Source: Adiantum capillus-veneris
Taxonomy: Eukaryota; Streptophyta; Polypodiopsida; Polypodiales; Pteridaceae
Direction of reading: 5' to 3'
Assembly: GCA_014529385.2 (NCBI GenBank)
Contig: CM043959.1
Span: forward strand, 59,966,253 to 60,030,252
Length of the DNA: 64,000 bases
Shown: one piece after another, positions 22,190-32,329 of the stretch
Position numbering within the stretch: the first letter of the stretch is position 1
Layout: every line of letters starts with the position of its first letter
Notes under the pieces: generated by a model
Told to the model about the DNA's origin: nothing
Databases searched by the model: none
The model's input: the letters and a program-made list of their open reading frames with translations, nothing else
Position numbers and translations under genes: made by a program

Positions 22190-22770
22190 CAAGCGAAGCA
22201 AGAAGGGGGAACGAGGACAGGAAGGCAAGGAAGGAGAGCGTGAGCTCAAGGGGAGAAGGTGAAGAAAGCTATCTCTTTCTCTTGTCCTCGACTCATCCTC
22301 GCTAACGGAAGGCGGGAATTACAAGCGAAAGGAGCTTGGCTGAGGAAGCAAGGCGGCGAGTTTGTCAAGGCTTGAGCAAGCCAAGGCGAGAAAAGAAGAT
22401 AACGAAGAGGGCTCAGAGCTAGGAACAGGAAGCAGTCAAAGCTCTTCCTCTCTCTTTCGAGCTTGGACAAGGAAACACTTTCTATCTCTCGGCCCTTAAG
22501 AAGAAAAGGGAGATGGAGAAGGGCATCGAGCAAGGAGGATAGTGAGGTGAAGGGCAAGAAACAGAAGAAAGTGGTTAGAAGCGGGAAAGGCAGAAAAAGA
22601 AGCCCGAAGGAGCTTGAAGCTTGGTCGAAGCAAGCAAGGGAGTAAGTCGAGGCAAACAAGCAAAGGCGAGCTTGGTCTTGAACCAAAGTAAGAGAAAAAA
22701 GCAGGAGAAGGCAAAAGCAAGGTAAGAAGCAAGAGGAAAGCACGAGACAGTGCAAAGCGCATGAAGCAGG
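22190..22770 (+). other. Purine-biased tract
   Basis: About 580 bases of strongly A/G-rich + strand (AAGAAG, GGCAAG, GAGCAAG motifs). Open frames exist in several phases on both strands simply because of the bias. It could be the transcribed R/U5 part of the putative solo LTR. Confidence 0.4.
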
Positions 22771-23189
22771 ATAATTGATAACTACTGAAGCTTTATGATT
22801 GAGGCAGTGAGAACAGAGTCAAGTTTGCAGAATCCGCAATGTATTTGAAGCAGATAAAGCGTCATGAGGAAATTTCCATAGCCGTTCATCAACTAGAAAT
22901 TGATTTAACATTTTGTTAAGTTCGGTGTCGTTAACGGCCCGGTTAATCTTGTAAACGAGAGCTTAAACTCCTAGTTAGCAGATGATCCAAGTGATGGCGC
23001 TGTTAACAGCCCGCCTTGGCTAAAGATTAAGTTGCACTCAGATGTATTAATCGAATAATTGATGACTGCGGTGACTTCTAGAGTCAGTTGCAACAGTGTC
23101 TCTTGTTCTCTCTCTTTCATACCTCCCACAGCCAAAGGCCCGGCGCCTGCCCGGCTCACGTAGCGAACACATATCCCCTGACAATAGGA

Positions 23190-25078
23190 TGTAGTGTTTG
23201 TGGAAGATTCTGTTCAGCCCTTGGTGTCATGTACTAGAGAGAGTAATGTAAGATCACATGACATTTATGACACTTTGTTGCCTCTTTTCAGTGGTGGAAA
23301 TACGAATGTAAATTCCAATGAGGCAAATGTACAGCCTATGGGGGTTTCAGAAAAAGTTATAGATCAGCCTATTACTAATGCATATGTACATGATGTACTG
23401 GATGAGGAAAGGGCTAAAAATGAGCAGGCTAGAGGTATGCCAAAATGGCTGGTGCATACATTGTGTGACAGTAAATTGGATGCCCCTTCGTCTAGTCATT
23501 CTCATTCAGGCTCTCGCCATGCATCTTATGCATCAGATAGTTATGCTTTGACTGTGTCTAGCTTACATGATTTTGAGGAACCTCTGTCCTTTGATGAAGC
23601 AGAGAATTCAAAAAATTGGATGGCTGCCATGCAATCAGAGTATGATGCACTTATAGAAAATGACACATGGTGATTTGCCTCCTGGAAAAAAGGCCATTGG
23701 TACGAAGTGGGTAAGTTGAAACGCAAGCCAGATGGTGAGATCGACCGCCATAAGGCTCGACTTGTTGTAAAGGATTATGCACAGCAAAAAGGCATAGATT
23801 ATGAAGAGAATTTTTCTCCCACTTTCATATGACTACTGTGCATTTTCTATGTGCATTGGCAGCTCATTTTAGTTGGGATGTACATCAATCAGACAGTGTT
23901 ACTGCTTTCTTGAATGCTGACATATTTGAGGAAGTTTATGTAACGTAGCCTCGCGGTTTTGTCAAGAAAGGACAAGAGGACAAAGTGTGCACATGTAAGA
24001 AGGCTGTGTATGGGTTGAAGCAATCTTCTCTGCTTAGTATGAGAAAGCTGACACTCATTTGGTTAAGCAAGGCTTTCGTAATAGTTCAACAAAAAACACC
24101 TTGTATGTAAAGCGTGAGGGTGAGGTACTTCTCATTATGGTTCTTTATGTAGATGATTTGCTGATCTCACTGGACCAAATGAGAGACATATTGTTGAATT
24201 TAAGGCTGATTTGAATTCTACTTTCAAGGTGAAAGATTTGGGGCTGTTGCATGATTACTTGGGTATACAGTTTAAGCAGTGTGATGGTGGTATTGCCTTG
24301 TGTCAGAAAAGTCACATAGAGACATTACTATGTAAGTTTGAACTTGAGATTTGCAAACCTATTGCCACTCCCATGGAAACAGGTTTGAAATTGAGTCTTC
24401 ATGACGCTGGTGATCCTGCTGATGTCACTCTTTACCAAACTGCTGTTGGATGCCTCATTTGTGTATGCAACACGAGGCGAGATATTTAGTTTGTAGTCTC
24501 ACAGGTCATCAGATTTATGCATAGCCTAGGGTCTAAGAATTGGCAGGCTGTCAAGAGGATTTCACGCTACCTTAGTGGCACTTTATATCTTGGCTTGTTT
24601 TATCCCAAGGGGGATCATTGCCGCCAGATTACATGATTTTTTGGACTTAGATTGGGCTGGTTGTTTTGACACGCGAGTGTCCACAAGTGGTTTTTGTTTC
24701 ATGCTTGGCAGTTCATGTATATCATGGTTGAGCAAGAAGCAACCTACTGTGGCCACTTCGAGTTGTGAGGCTGAGTATAGGGCAATTTTCACAGCTACAG
24801 TTGAGTGTGTATGGCTCAAATGCCTTATGGCTAATTTGGGTGTTGGACAGGACACTGCCAACACTATCTACACTGACAGTCAGAGCACATTGGCCATTGC
24901 AAGGAACCCAGTTTTTCATGCTCTCACAAAGCACATTGAGAGTCTCTCAGCAGGAGAGATCAGCTTGGCTTATGTGTCAACACAGGACAGCCTTGCAGAT
25001 CTTCTCACAAAGGCTTTGTCTCGTGAGAAGCTCGAAGCTTTTCGCAAAGCTTTTGGCTTACTCCCCTTTGTGGACTGA
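23190..25078 (+). pseudogene. copia B reverse transcriptase and RNase H
   Basis: 23194-23673 covers the linker and RT start (LSFDEAENSKNWMAAMQSEYDALIENDTW). RT continues through frameshifts: [25 protein letters not shown] near 23750, then LYVDDLLI with the catalytic YVDD at 24146-24157. 24211-24489 holds the RT thumb (VKDLGLLHDYLGIQF). 24630-25078 is RNase H with DLDWAGCFDTRVSTSGFCF, SSCEAEYRA and YTDSQSTLAIA, keeping its acidic residues, and ends at TGA 25076. TAG codons replace expected Gln at about 23946 and 24487. The enzyme would copy element RNA to DNA but cannot be made from this copy. Confidence 0.88.
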
Positions 25079-25141
25079 TCATGTACTCAGGGCATGGCAC
25101 TTCCCTTTACTCATGTGCCAGCTCTCTTTCACCGCATCACT

Positions 25142-25153
25142 CCAGGGGGGATT
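25142..25153 (+). other. Polypurine tract of copia B
   Basis: CCAGGGGGGATTT directly precedes the TG of the 3' LTR. Confidence 0.8.
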
Positions 25154-25378
25154 TGTTACCATATACATGTGGTAGTGATGTGTGTGAACACACTAGGACC
25201 GCCAGGGCATTTTTTCCCTCTTTAGGAGGTGTTCCCCCGTGCATTGTATATACGCCCATCACTCTAGGGCTATCTATCTTTCCATTTCACACTAAGTAAC
25301 ACACTCTCTATTGTGTGTTCAGAGCTTCCTTCGTCTTATCCAAGCTGTGTGCGTTTCTCTGCAACCCTAATTCCAACA
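25154..25378 (+). repeat. 3' LTR of copia B
   Basis: TGTTACCATATACATG to TTCCAACA, 225 bp, matching 18746-18972. It is followed by AGATT, the right target duplication. Confidence 0.88.
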
Positions 25379-25383
25379 AGATT

Positions 25384-25779
25384 TTTCTCTACACATTGCA
25401 CTTCAAAGAGGGAAACTTTGAATTCTCTGCAAGCGCATCCCCTTCTTCACCATTTCCAAGCTTTCCTTCTAAATCTCTACCATGTGATATCGAGTTGGAA
25501 GAACAATATCCACCAATTCAAAACAGAAGCAGGGTTTGCCAAGCTTCAGTATCTGCTTGTGCTTCATTGAGATCAGAGGGGAGAAATAATATAGATTTAT
25601 GGATAGATGGTAGATTGTATCCTTTAGATCCTATCACAAGAAGCACTCCCCCATTTTCTAACTGCTCTTCCTTGATCTGGTTTGTAGGAGATGGACAAAG
25701 AGGAATACTAGGGTATGCCAAAAATCTTGTAGCAGAGCAAGACATTCTAAAGATTGAGAATCATTTGCTGTGTCAATAG
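25384..25779 (+). CDS. Unrecognised open frame next to copia B
   Basis: An open stretch of 131 codons begins right after the copia target duplication and ends at TAG 25777. It is Ser/Pro/Phe-rich at first, then reads NNIDLWIDGRLYPLDPITRST and LIWFVGDGQRGILGYAKN, which looks compositionally like real protein. I do not recognise a family. The copia element may have landed in an older open frame, since the 5' flank (to 18745) also reads openly as SSFPLCMKRGS. It could be an exon, a transposon piece or chance. Confidence 0.3.
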   Translation, partial: FLYTLHFKEGNFEFSASASPSSPFPSFPSKSLPCDIELEEQYPPIQNRSRVCQASVSACASLRSEGRNNIDLWIDGRLYPLDPITRSTPPFSNCSSLIWFVGDGQRGILGYAKNLVAEQDILKIENHLLCQ

Positions 25780-26185
25780 GTTTCATGTATGAATAAGCAT
25801 CTTGAAGAAGGCAAGGAGACCATGGAGAAATTGCAAAACTAAGTAAATGCAACAAGAAGGAAGAAAACCAAATTAGGGATTTGGTAAAGAGAAAAATGAC
25901 TTAAGAACATTGAGAGTCTTACGAGGAGGAGGCTGAAACACAAGAATCAAGGCAACAAGTTAAGGTCTTTTGCTGAACTTTTGCTTATGCCAGTGTGCTT
26001 TTGCTTATGGCATGTGTTTATATTAGGCATTTGCTTATTTCTTTGTACTTTTGCTCATGCCACTGTAAGACCTTTGTCTCAACTTATGATTGTATGAATC
26101 CTTTGTTTATGATCAAATTAGGATTCTACTTTAGCCAGATCATTCAAAAACAAATACGGAGGGAGAACTTGGATATTTTTCTAAT
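25780..26185. other. Intergenic with short TTTTGCTTATGCC repeats
   Basis: Three imperfect copies of CTTTTGCTTATGCCAGTGT occur between 25978 and 26066. Nothing else is recognised. Confidence 0.4.
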
Positions 26186-27081
26186 GTGGTTCCACCTATG
26201 GTTGCCAAAAACATGATAGATGAAAAGAAATTTAGAAAGGCCAGACATGAGTGCATTAATGGATTCTTGGAGGGCACTACCTTGGACAATGAGGATGTAC
26301 AATGCACTATGGACAAGGTTGGAATCAGTAGGGAGAGTTACAGGAAGCTGTTCAAGGTCACGAAAACTAAGCTAAAGCAATCAAAGTTGAAGGGATCTTT
26401 GCTTCCTAAGCCATCACTTGTCCAGAATGCAAGGCATAGGATCACCCGGAGGGTGATGGAAATCCTTGGTCAACCCTTCCACATTAATGAAATTTATCAT
26501 GGCAGAAAGAAAGACCTCAAATTTGACTACTTCAACAACATATCCTTTCATTTGAAGACTCTTCAAAGAGCAATGATAAAGTTTTATGACCTTCAACATT
26601 CTGAGGTGAATGATATTGCTATTTTTGTTATAAATCTAGATGAGAGTGAGATTATCAAGAAAAAAAAATCAGAGAGAGTGTCAATAACCTTGATGAACAG
26701 ATTATTAAATCCAAGATAGGGGCAACAGAGTAAGAATTGCAGTGTTCAATCAGAGAAGCATATTTGGTGGTTGGATGCTTTTCAGATTGATTGTGAAGAT
26801 TTTGAAGTCTTGAAGTGGGTCTTGCCCTACACACTTGAGGCCATAAGATTACAACAAGCAGTGGATGAGATGGGTTTGGAGGGGTTCGGAAGTTACAAGG
26901 TTGAATGGCATATGGGAGGAGATTTGAAGACACTAAAATGTATGTACAATGTGTCAAAAAGTGGCACTGCCAAAAGGCCTTGTATATATTGCATGGGTCT
27001 AGCAAGGGAGTGCAATTCTGCAAATTGGAATAAGGCCTTGGATAGGCACACCAAAAATCCAAATATCCTTGCTATTTTGTA
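26186..27081 (+). pseudogene. Broken transposase-like gene with CxxC motif
   Basis: 26186-26719 encodes 177 residues: a basic N-terminal half (RKARHECINGFLEG, KLFKVTKTKLKQSKLKG), a conserved-looking RRVMEILGQPFHINEIYHGRKKD, and VINLDESEIIKKKKSERVSI. After a TAG at 26717 the protein continues via KHIWWL to 26771-27081: FQIDCEDFEVLKW, then GSYKVEWHMGGDLKTLKCMY followed by KRPCIYCMGLAREC. An Asp in an LDES strand, an Asp in GGDLK and an inserted CxxC knuckle are the pattern of DDE-type RNase-H-fold transposases with zinc insertions. The exact superfamily is not recognised. A T-to-A-rich shift near 26660 and the stop make it a pseudogene. Confidence 0.5.
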
Positions 27082-27456
27082 AAAGAATTGGTGAGAAGAT
27101 TGTGCATCTCTACATAGGTATTGTGTGGAAATTGCAACCTTTAAAGGCTAGGGAGGTTGCAATTAAAAGCATAGAGAAGGCCTTATAAAAAATTATTCTC
27201 CATGGTGGTAATATGGTGATTAAGATAGTTTTGAAGAAGTCAGAAGGAGGAAACACTGTTGCAAGAAAGACTTCAATTGGTGAGGTTAAGCTAGGACATT
27301 CTTGGGATTTCATGGGAGACAGGGGGAAATAAATTCAAACAAGGGTACCTCAACATAAAGTACAACGAATGGATGATATTGTACAATTCTATTAAAGACC
27401 ATGGCATAGATAGAATAGCCAGGAACAATAAAGCGCATGTTTGGGATGTTGGGTAA
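27082..27456 (+). other. Decayed continuation of the transposase-like region
   Basis: In a shifted frame the translation KLQPLKAREVAIKSIEKAL and SEGGNTVARKTSIGEVKLG can be read between stops, so coding remnants may extend to about 27330. No terminal inverted repeat is seen. Confidence 0.3.
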
Positions 27457-27657
27457 AGGTGTTATGCCTTTGCTCGGGGTCAGACATTCAATGTTCGGCC
27501 TCCCACTAACCACACTAACCTTATTCTTCATATACCAAAGAATAAGGAGCTCCTCATATTTTGGAGGCTTGCTCCACCTACTCAATATGATCTCTCTTCT
27601 TCCATCTCTCACACTACACCACGCACACACAAATTACGTGCACCACACACTCTTTCA
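27457..27657 (+). repeat. Putative 5' LTR of copia C
   Basis: It starts TGTTGGGTAAAGG, contains a stem-like GACATTCAATGTTC and a CTC-rich 3' part, and ends TTTCA two bases before the primer site. Its centre (ACCTTATTCTT...AATAAGG.GCTC) resembles 30689-30720. Confidence 0.55.
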
Positions 27658-27659
27658 AC

Positions 27660-27670
27660 TGGTATCAGAG
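27660..27670 (+). other. Primer binding site of copia C
   Basis: TGGTATCAGAG matches the initiator Met tRNA end. Confidence 0.65.
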
Positions 27671-29400
27671 TGCATGGCGATCGCGGGGAGCACGAAAGTG
27701 TCGAGAGCCTCGAGGCAATAGCTTGCTTTCTCTCAACGGTGAAGATATCAAGAAAGCTTGGAAGCTTTGTGAGAACTCAATGGGATCTTGTGAGATCAGC
27801 AGAGAGTTATGTATGCTCTTGTGGAAACTCAAAAGACAATGTGGAAGGTAGTGTGTAGGTGAAGGTACTAGCCTAAAAACTATATGCATAGCAACACTAT
27901 TTTTAAATTTGTTTTTTTCCTTATAGATTGCAGATCTGAAAGTTTTGCCTGTAGTACCCCTTCGAATTGATGAGGTCTACAACTTTCAAAAGATCTTTTT
28001 TGCAAATTCCTCATTGATTTCTTGATATTTAACTCAGATTGACTGTATACAGGAAATTTTGGGTTTTCTTTTTTTGCACAGTGTGTGAGTCTGATGCACT
28101 TTTGGAAGCACGATAGGTGCTTGAAGTTGAGCGCATGAATTTTGAGGTTGAAGATGCAATTTCAGCTTATGCAAAGCTTGAGGTTTGAGGGTTTTGGTAG
28201 ATTTGCGTAAAGAAGAAGTGGGTGGATTTGGCCGACAGATACCCATTTTCAATCAATTTGAACTTGGCGGCATTGGCACTATTGGTGGAGCTTCTTTCAC
28301 AGGTTTCACATGACCCTTTGGCAATAATTTCATGCTTTGGTTCATGGTCTTTGCGGATGGATTTTCATATGGTTATAATGCATGGTTGATTCCTATTGTA
28401 CATGCATTTCGGCAAGCACTTTTGAGTACCGGTGAGCTCTCTTGAGAGAATTGTTTTTGCATTGATCAATTTTTTGGATTGCACTTTTCTTGGCATTTGT
28501 TTATGTGTAGACACTTTGTTGATGTAAGTTGAGTGCGGATTGCTATTGTATGTGACATTTGTGGAGTCATTTTGGCGTTTCCACTCATTAACATTGAGTT
28601 GTGTTTTGGTTTATGGTTTGAGTCCTCTTTTGAAGACTATAGTGGTCGAGGTTTACTCCCACTTTGCCACATCTTTTGTTGAAAAACTTTGTTCAACTTG
28701 TAGCGGTCAAGGTCATCTCCCAATTTGGCATGTTGGATGCAGTTTATGGCTTGAGAGTTTGCATTGAGGGAAAAATCGGTCTAACCCTAGATTTCTTGCC
28801 ATAATTTTGGCTTGATTTCCATATACTCTTTTGATGCATTTATGGTCATTGGATTGAGGCGTTGATTCTCTCGGTATTGTGGTTGACTTTGCTGCCAATT
28901 TGGCGAGCATATGGTTGTTTCTGTACACGGATTGGTGTTCTTGTATCACTTACACAAGAGTGAGATTTGTGTATGCTCGTAGTGGCTACAGGTAGACTTA
29001 TGGTATGCACTATGTTTTATTGATGAATATTCCGATCGTGAGTCTACTGCATACAGTTTATAGGTAGTCATTTGGTTACAAGTTCCATTTATTTTGGCAG
29101 TTGAGACTTGCATTAGTGTGACGATTGCAGAGAACAGTGTGGCTACACTACTACGGGAGATTTTATGCATTGATGCGCTAGAGCACTGTGAGTGTTGATG
29201 TGCTCGTTTGAGAGCGTTTTCTCCTGGCAAGGAGCTCCTTTTGTTCCAAGTTTGGTGCACTTCTCTTTGGAATTGGTTTATACACATTGCCCATGTACAT
29301 GTTATAGAGCCATAGCTTCACTTATGGTAGTTGATATATGTTGTCGTTTCTTTAGACGCATGAGACAATTGTATAGATGTATACATGATGCAGAGATGGT
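27671..29400 (+). other. Unreadable interior of copia C
   Basis: This is where gag should lie, but stops occur in all frames and no gag motif is seen. Two related segments near 28620 and 28690 (GGTC.AGGT..CTCCCA) suggest a local duplication. Confidence 0.35.
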
Positions 29401-29419
29401 TTTGAAATAGAATAGAGAT

Positions 29420-29830
29420 GTGACTCTGTATGCTAGTAATGGTGATGTCAAGTCTACCTCTAGTGTTCCTCTTGCTTCTATGTCTGAAAAAGATGCTACT
29501 TGCTCTCGATGGCTGTTAGATGAGTATGCAACATTCCATGTCACATCATGTTGTGAGTGGTTTAGCACTCTTGCTAGTGGGAGCCTTGCTCGTGTGCATT
29601 TAGCTGGCGGGTCAACATATGACATAGAGGGTGCATGAGATGTATGCTTTTCATTACCTAGTGGTGCATCTTATACGCTATGACATATGTGTTATGTTCC
29701 TGAGATTGCACAGAGTTTGATCCCTATGAGATAGTGGATGTCAGGTAGTGCTTAGAGAGCACTCTTTCCACTTGCACTGTGGTTCGCTAGTCAATGCAAG
29801 AGGAACCATGATTGGCTTGGTCTAGCCTAT
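29420..29830 (+). pseudogene. copia C protease-region fragment
   Basis: SRWLLDEYATFHVTSCCEWF followed by ASGSLARVHLAGGSTYDIEG is the copia protease region; family members read LDSGATFHVT, so the active-site DSGA has become DEYA. Beyond the TGA at 29636, CFSLPSGASYTL and YVPEIAQSLI are readable, then remnants of the GAG-pre-integrase region near 29790. Confidence 0.7.
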
Positions 29831-29997
29831 GCATGTATCTGAGGAATGAGATGTCATAATATCCATTACATTATAGTCATGTCAGTGAGAGACTAAACAC
29901 ATAGCTCTAGAGTGTTCTTCATGACATGTTTGTAGATGCAGAGTTAGAGCGTCCATGCTCTAGTGACACATAGTAGATTGACCCTCTTAGGACAAAG

Positions 29998-30450
29998 ATG
30001 CCTTCTACCATGGAGATGAGCGTTATGGAGTTATTTGATATGCTCATACTAGGGGATTATATGGTGATGCCAGGACATGTGGATATAGTCCTTATGGATG
30101 ATGAGGGAGTGATGACTACCCTAGAGTCAGGATTAACACGTCCATGTGTGACTAGTTCTGGTGGTGATGCAGTGAGTGTTGAGATACCTATTGCAGATAA
30201 ATTGCTAGACGTCACTGCACATGTCGTTAATGCAATTGGCATGGATATACTGGTAGAGATTACTCCTTTTTCATTAGCCTTTGGGACTCTCATGTACGAC
30301 CTCTTAGTGTCAAGACCTAGCATAGCCACTACAATGGAAGCGTTTGTAGGTGGGGTTGGAAGTCACGTGATCATTGACAATAGCATGATGCATCATGGAG
30401 CAGTGCAGGTAATTATAGGATACCTACAAGCTGTGCATGGTGATTTCTAG
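29998..30450 (+). CDS. Unrecognised 150-codon open frame
   Basis: The frame from ATG 29998 to TAG 30448 is rich in Met, Val, Asp and Ile. It lies in the 3' half of copia C. It matches no copia domain I know and may be a chance frame in decayed sequence. Confidence 0.2.
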   Translation: MPSTMEMSVMELFDMLILGDYMVMPGHVDIVLMDDEGVMTTLESGLTRPCVTSSGGDAVSVEIPIADKLLDVTAHVVNAIGMDILVEITPFSLAFGTLMYDLLVSRPSIATTMEAFVGGVGSHVIIDNSMMHHGAVQVIIGYLQAVHGDF

Positions 30451-30620
30451 TAGAGATATACACCTTTGCGCACCGCTAGAGTCTATATGGTGGCATGCAT
30501 CGACTTTGAGAGAGCGAGTGGGTATAGGCTGAGCCAAGATTCATCCCTATACCTATTGTACATACTACTAGGTTCTATTATAGTACCACTTATCGACACA
30601 TTCACCTTTAAGTGGGAGAT

Positions 30621-30776
30621 TGTACCTCTTACCCCGATCGGACACGCTAGAAGCGTCCAACTGTCCATCACTTGTGCGCACCTTATTCTTTACTAGATAC
30701 AATAATAAGGGGCTCTCTCATACACACATTGTGGTGACCTCCTCCATCCACATTCTATGTTCTATTCCACTCTCTC
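30621..30776 (+). repeat. Putative 3' LTR of copia C, truncated
   Basis: TGTACCTCTTACC follows a tract AAGTGGGAGAT typical of copia polypurine tracts. It has a GGACACGCT/AGCGTCC stem in the position of the stem in the 5' copy and shares ACCTTATTCTT and AATAAGGGGCTC with it. Element D starts at 30777. Confidence 0.45.
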
Positions 30777-31504
30777 TGTAATGGAATTGGCCTATTAACT
30801 TGAGAGTAGCGAAAACTAGAGAGAGTACTTTTGAGAAATTACTTTGTGGCATAGCAGGTGAACATAATTGAAGGTAGCAACATAAACATATTATTTAGTT
30901 AACTTCGCATGAACAATACTTTTACAAGAGAGGGAGCTTAGAGAACATGACAACAGTGAGGACCGGATTTATGTGGAGCTAGTCCCCCCTCCAATAGCCA
31001 TTTGTATTATAGTTTCTCCCATCAAGAGAGACTTGTTACAATACAGTCTTTGTGTTCCTTGTGACCTAGGTGATGCAATGAAGTTGGAAAGCTTCATGCA
31101 TCACGAGCATAACATAAACTTTGTGGAAAGCATAACTATCCCAAGCCTCAATCCCAAGACCTCAAACACCTTCGAAGGTGGAGAGAGCTAGCAGGAAATG
31201 AGGGTAGGGAAGAGGAAGAAGAAACATTTCATCGGAGAAAGAATTAGTTCCTCAGTTATGATCACTCATCTTGCTAGCATACATAATAGCATAGTAATGA
31301 AGATGGAGAAGATGGCAAGCTTAAGCATTAAAGCATGGCTCTTGGTTGGATTTGCATTCCATAGCTAAGAGTGTTGGTGTAGGCTCTCAACCTCTCTACT
31401 TTCTTGGAGAAGGAGAGTGAGCTCTTGCACTTTGCACAATAGACAATGATGTGTGTGTGTGTGTGTGTGTGTGAGAGGGGGGGGGGGATATTACTCTTGT
31501 ACTT
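30777..31504 (-). repeat. 3' LTR of element D, distal part
   Basis: Matches 61225-61985 from TGTAATGGAATTGG through the GT microsatellite and G-run, with many substitutions. It stops at the TG of element E's LTR at 31505 and resumes at 43624. Its terminal CTTGCACTTTGCACAATA-like segment is duplicated around the microsatellite. Confidence 0.8.
31449..31488. repeat. (GT)n and G-run microsatellite
   Basis: About 12 GT units followed by AGAG and about 11 G. The matching site in the other LTR is 61900-61985, where it is expanded. Confidence 0.9.
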
Positions 31505-31786
31505 TGTAAGGTCCCTCTCTAAACCTTAGAGCCATTTATAACTTTTTCAGCCTAGAAAATAAATTAGAAAAAGCAAGACCGACAAAGAAGTCATGCGGAC
31601 AACGAGACTTTACTCCAGAATGAAAAGACAAGGATATTCCGGATAAGAAATTACGTTATCCCTATATTTTTTCAAAAAGATTAAGATTATTTTTATACTT
31701 ATTTGTCAAAAGCCGCGTGGGAACTGATCTAGATCGAGAACTGGTAGAAAAAGGGACTAACTTGATTGGAAGATAAAGTTAAGAGA

Positions 31787-31970
31787 TGGGAATTGAGAAG
31801 AAATTGGGGTCCAATAAGAATTGAGAAGAGAATTGGGATCGAATAGGAATTGAGAAGAAATTGGGGTCCAATAAGAATTGAGAAGAGAATTGGGGTCCAA
31901 TTAGAATTGAAAAGAGAATTGGGATCAAATAGGAATTGAGAAGAGAATTGGGGTCCAATAGGAATTGAGT
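31787..31970. repeat. 28/29-bp minisatellite in the 5' LTR of E
   Basis: About six units of the form GAGAAG(A)AATTGGGGTCCAATAAGAATT. It sits directly upstream of the position of the TATA box. The other LTR has about eight units. Confidence 0.85.
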
Positions 31971-32329
31971 ATTCTACCCACCATTTCCTAGATAAGCACC
32001 CCCTCTCCTTTGTACTTTTACACACATTGCTAAGCTACTTGCATACTTGCTATGCTCAAGGTTATGCTTAAGTAAATCAAGGCTTCCATTAAACCTTGCT
32101 CTTGCTCCCTCACTCTCTTGAAGGCCAAACCCTTGAGGGTTTTGTGAAGAACTTCCTCTCTCCTTCCTCTTCATTCTAAATCCCTTTCCTTCTTTCTTGA
32201 GCCTCACATCTCTTCAAGAAGGACTTCAACCCCATTTCCCTTTTGATTAGAGGAGGCAATCTTCACTTCTAGTAGGATTAATTAACCTAAACCATGTGTT
32301 TTAATACTAGGAAGGTTTATGTGCATCAT

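Larger units (their letters stand above)
20919..23183. mobile_element. 2.27-kb insertion in copia B, possible solo LTR
   Basis: Copia pol is interrupted after the codons for KRIQVS and resumes at 23190 with DVVFVEDSV, where one continuous protein is expected. The insert begins TGTCG and ends CTGACA, so TGTC/GACA could be LTR termini. It holds a PPR-like fragment, a GGCCGCCC-rich block (21780-21890), a promoter-like module (22107-22168) and a purine-biased transcribed-looking tract. No protein of a mobile element and no clear target duplication (CACAG versus ATAGG) is seen, so solo LTR is only the best guess. Confidence 0.5.
18746..25378 (+). mobile_element. Degenerate Ty1/copia retrotransposon B
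   Basis: Two LTRs (227 and 225 bp) flank gag, protease, a remnant of integrase, RT and RNase H in copia order. Flanking AGCTT (18741-18745) and AGATT (25379-25383) form a 5-bp target duplication with one difference. The pol region lacks the GAG-pre-integrase domain and most of integrase, and a 2.27-kb insertion sits at 20919-23183. Multiple stops and frameshifts make it non-functional; most stops are TAG where Gln is expected. Confidence 0.88.
27457..30776 (+). mobile_element. Decayed small copia element C
   Basis: A putative 5' LTR with primer site, a protease-region fragment, a polypurine tract and a putative 3' LTR are spaced over 3.3 kb. No RT or RNase H is readable, so the interior is deleted or decayed. 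The 3' LTR is cut short at 30776, where element D begins; its remaining part should lie beyond 62885 but was not recognised there among microsatellites. Confidence 0.5.

Noticed and set aside
22246-22762. 169-codon - strand and overlapping frames
   Set aside because: Open in several phases at once because of purine bias; low-complexity Leu/Phe/Ser sequence.
31729-32025. 98-codon - strand frame with repeated IGPQFLLNS
   Set aside because: It is the 28/29-bp minisatellite read through; the other LTR has a differently broken version.
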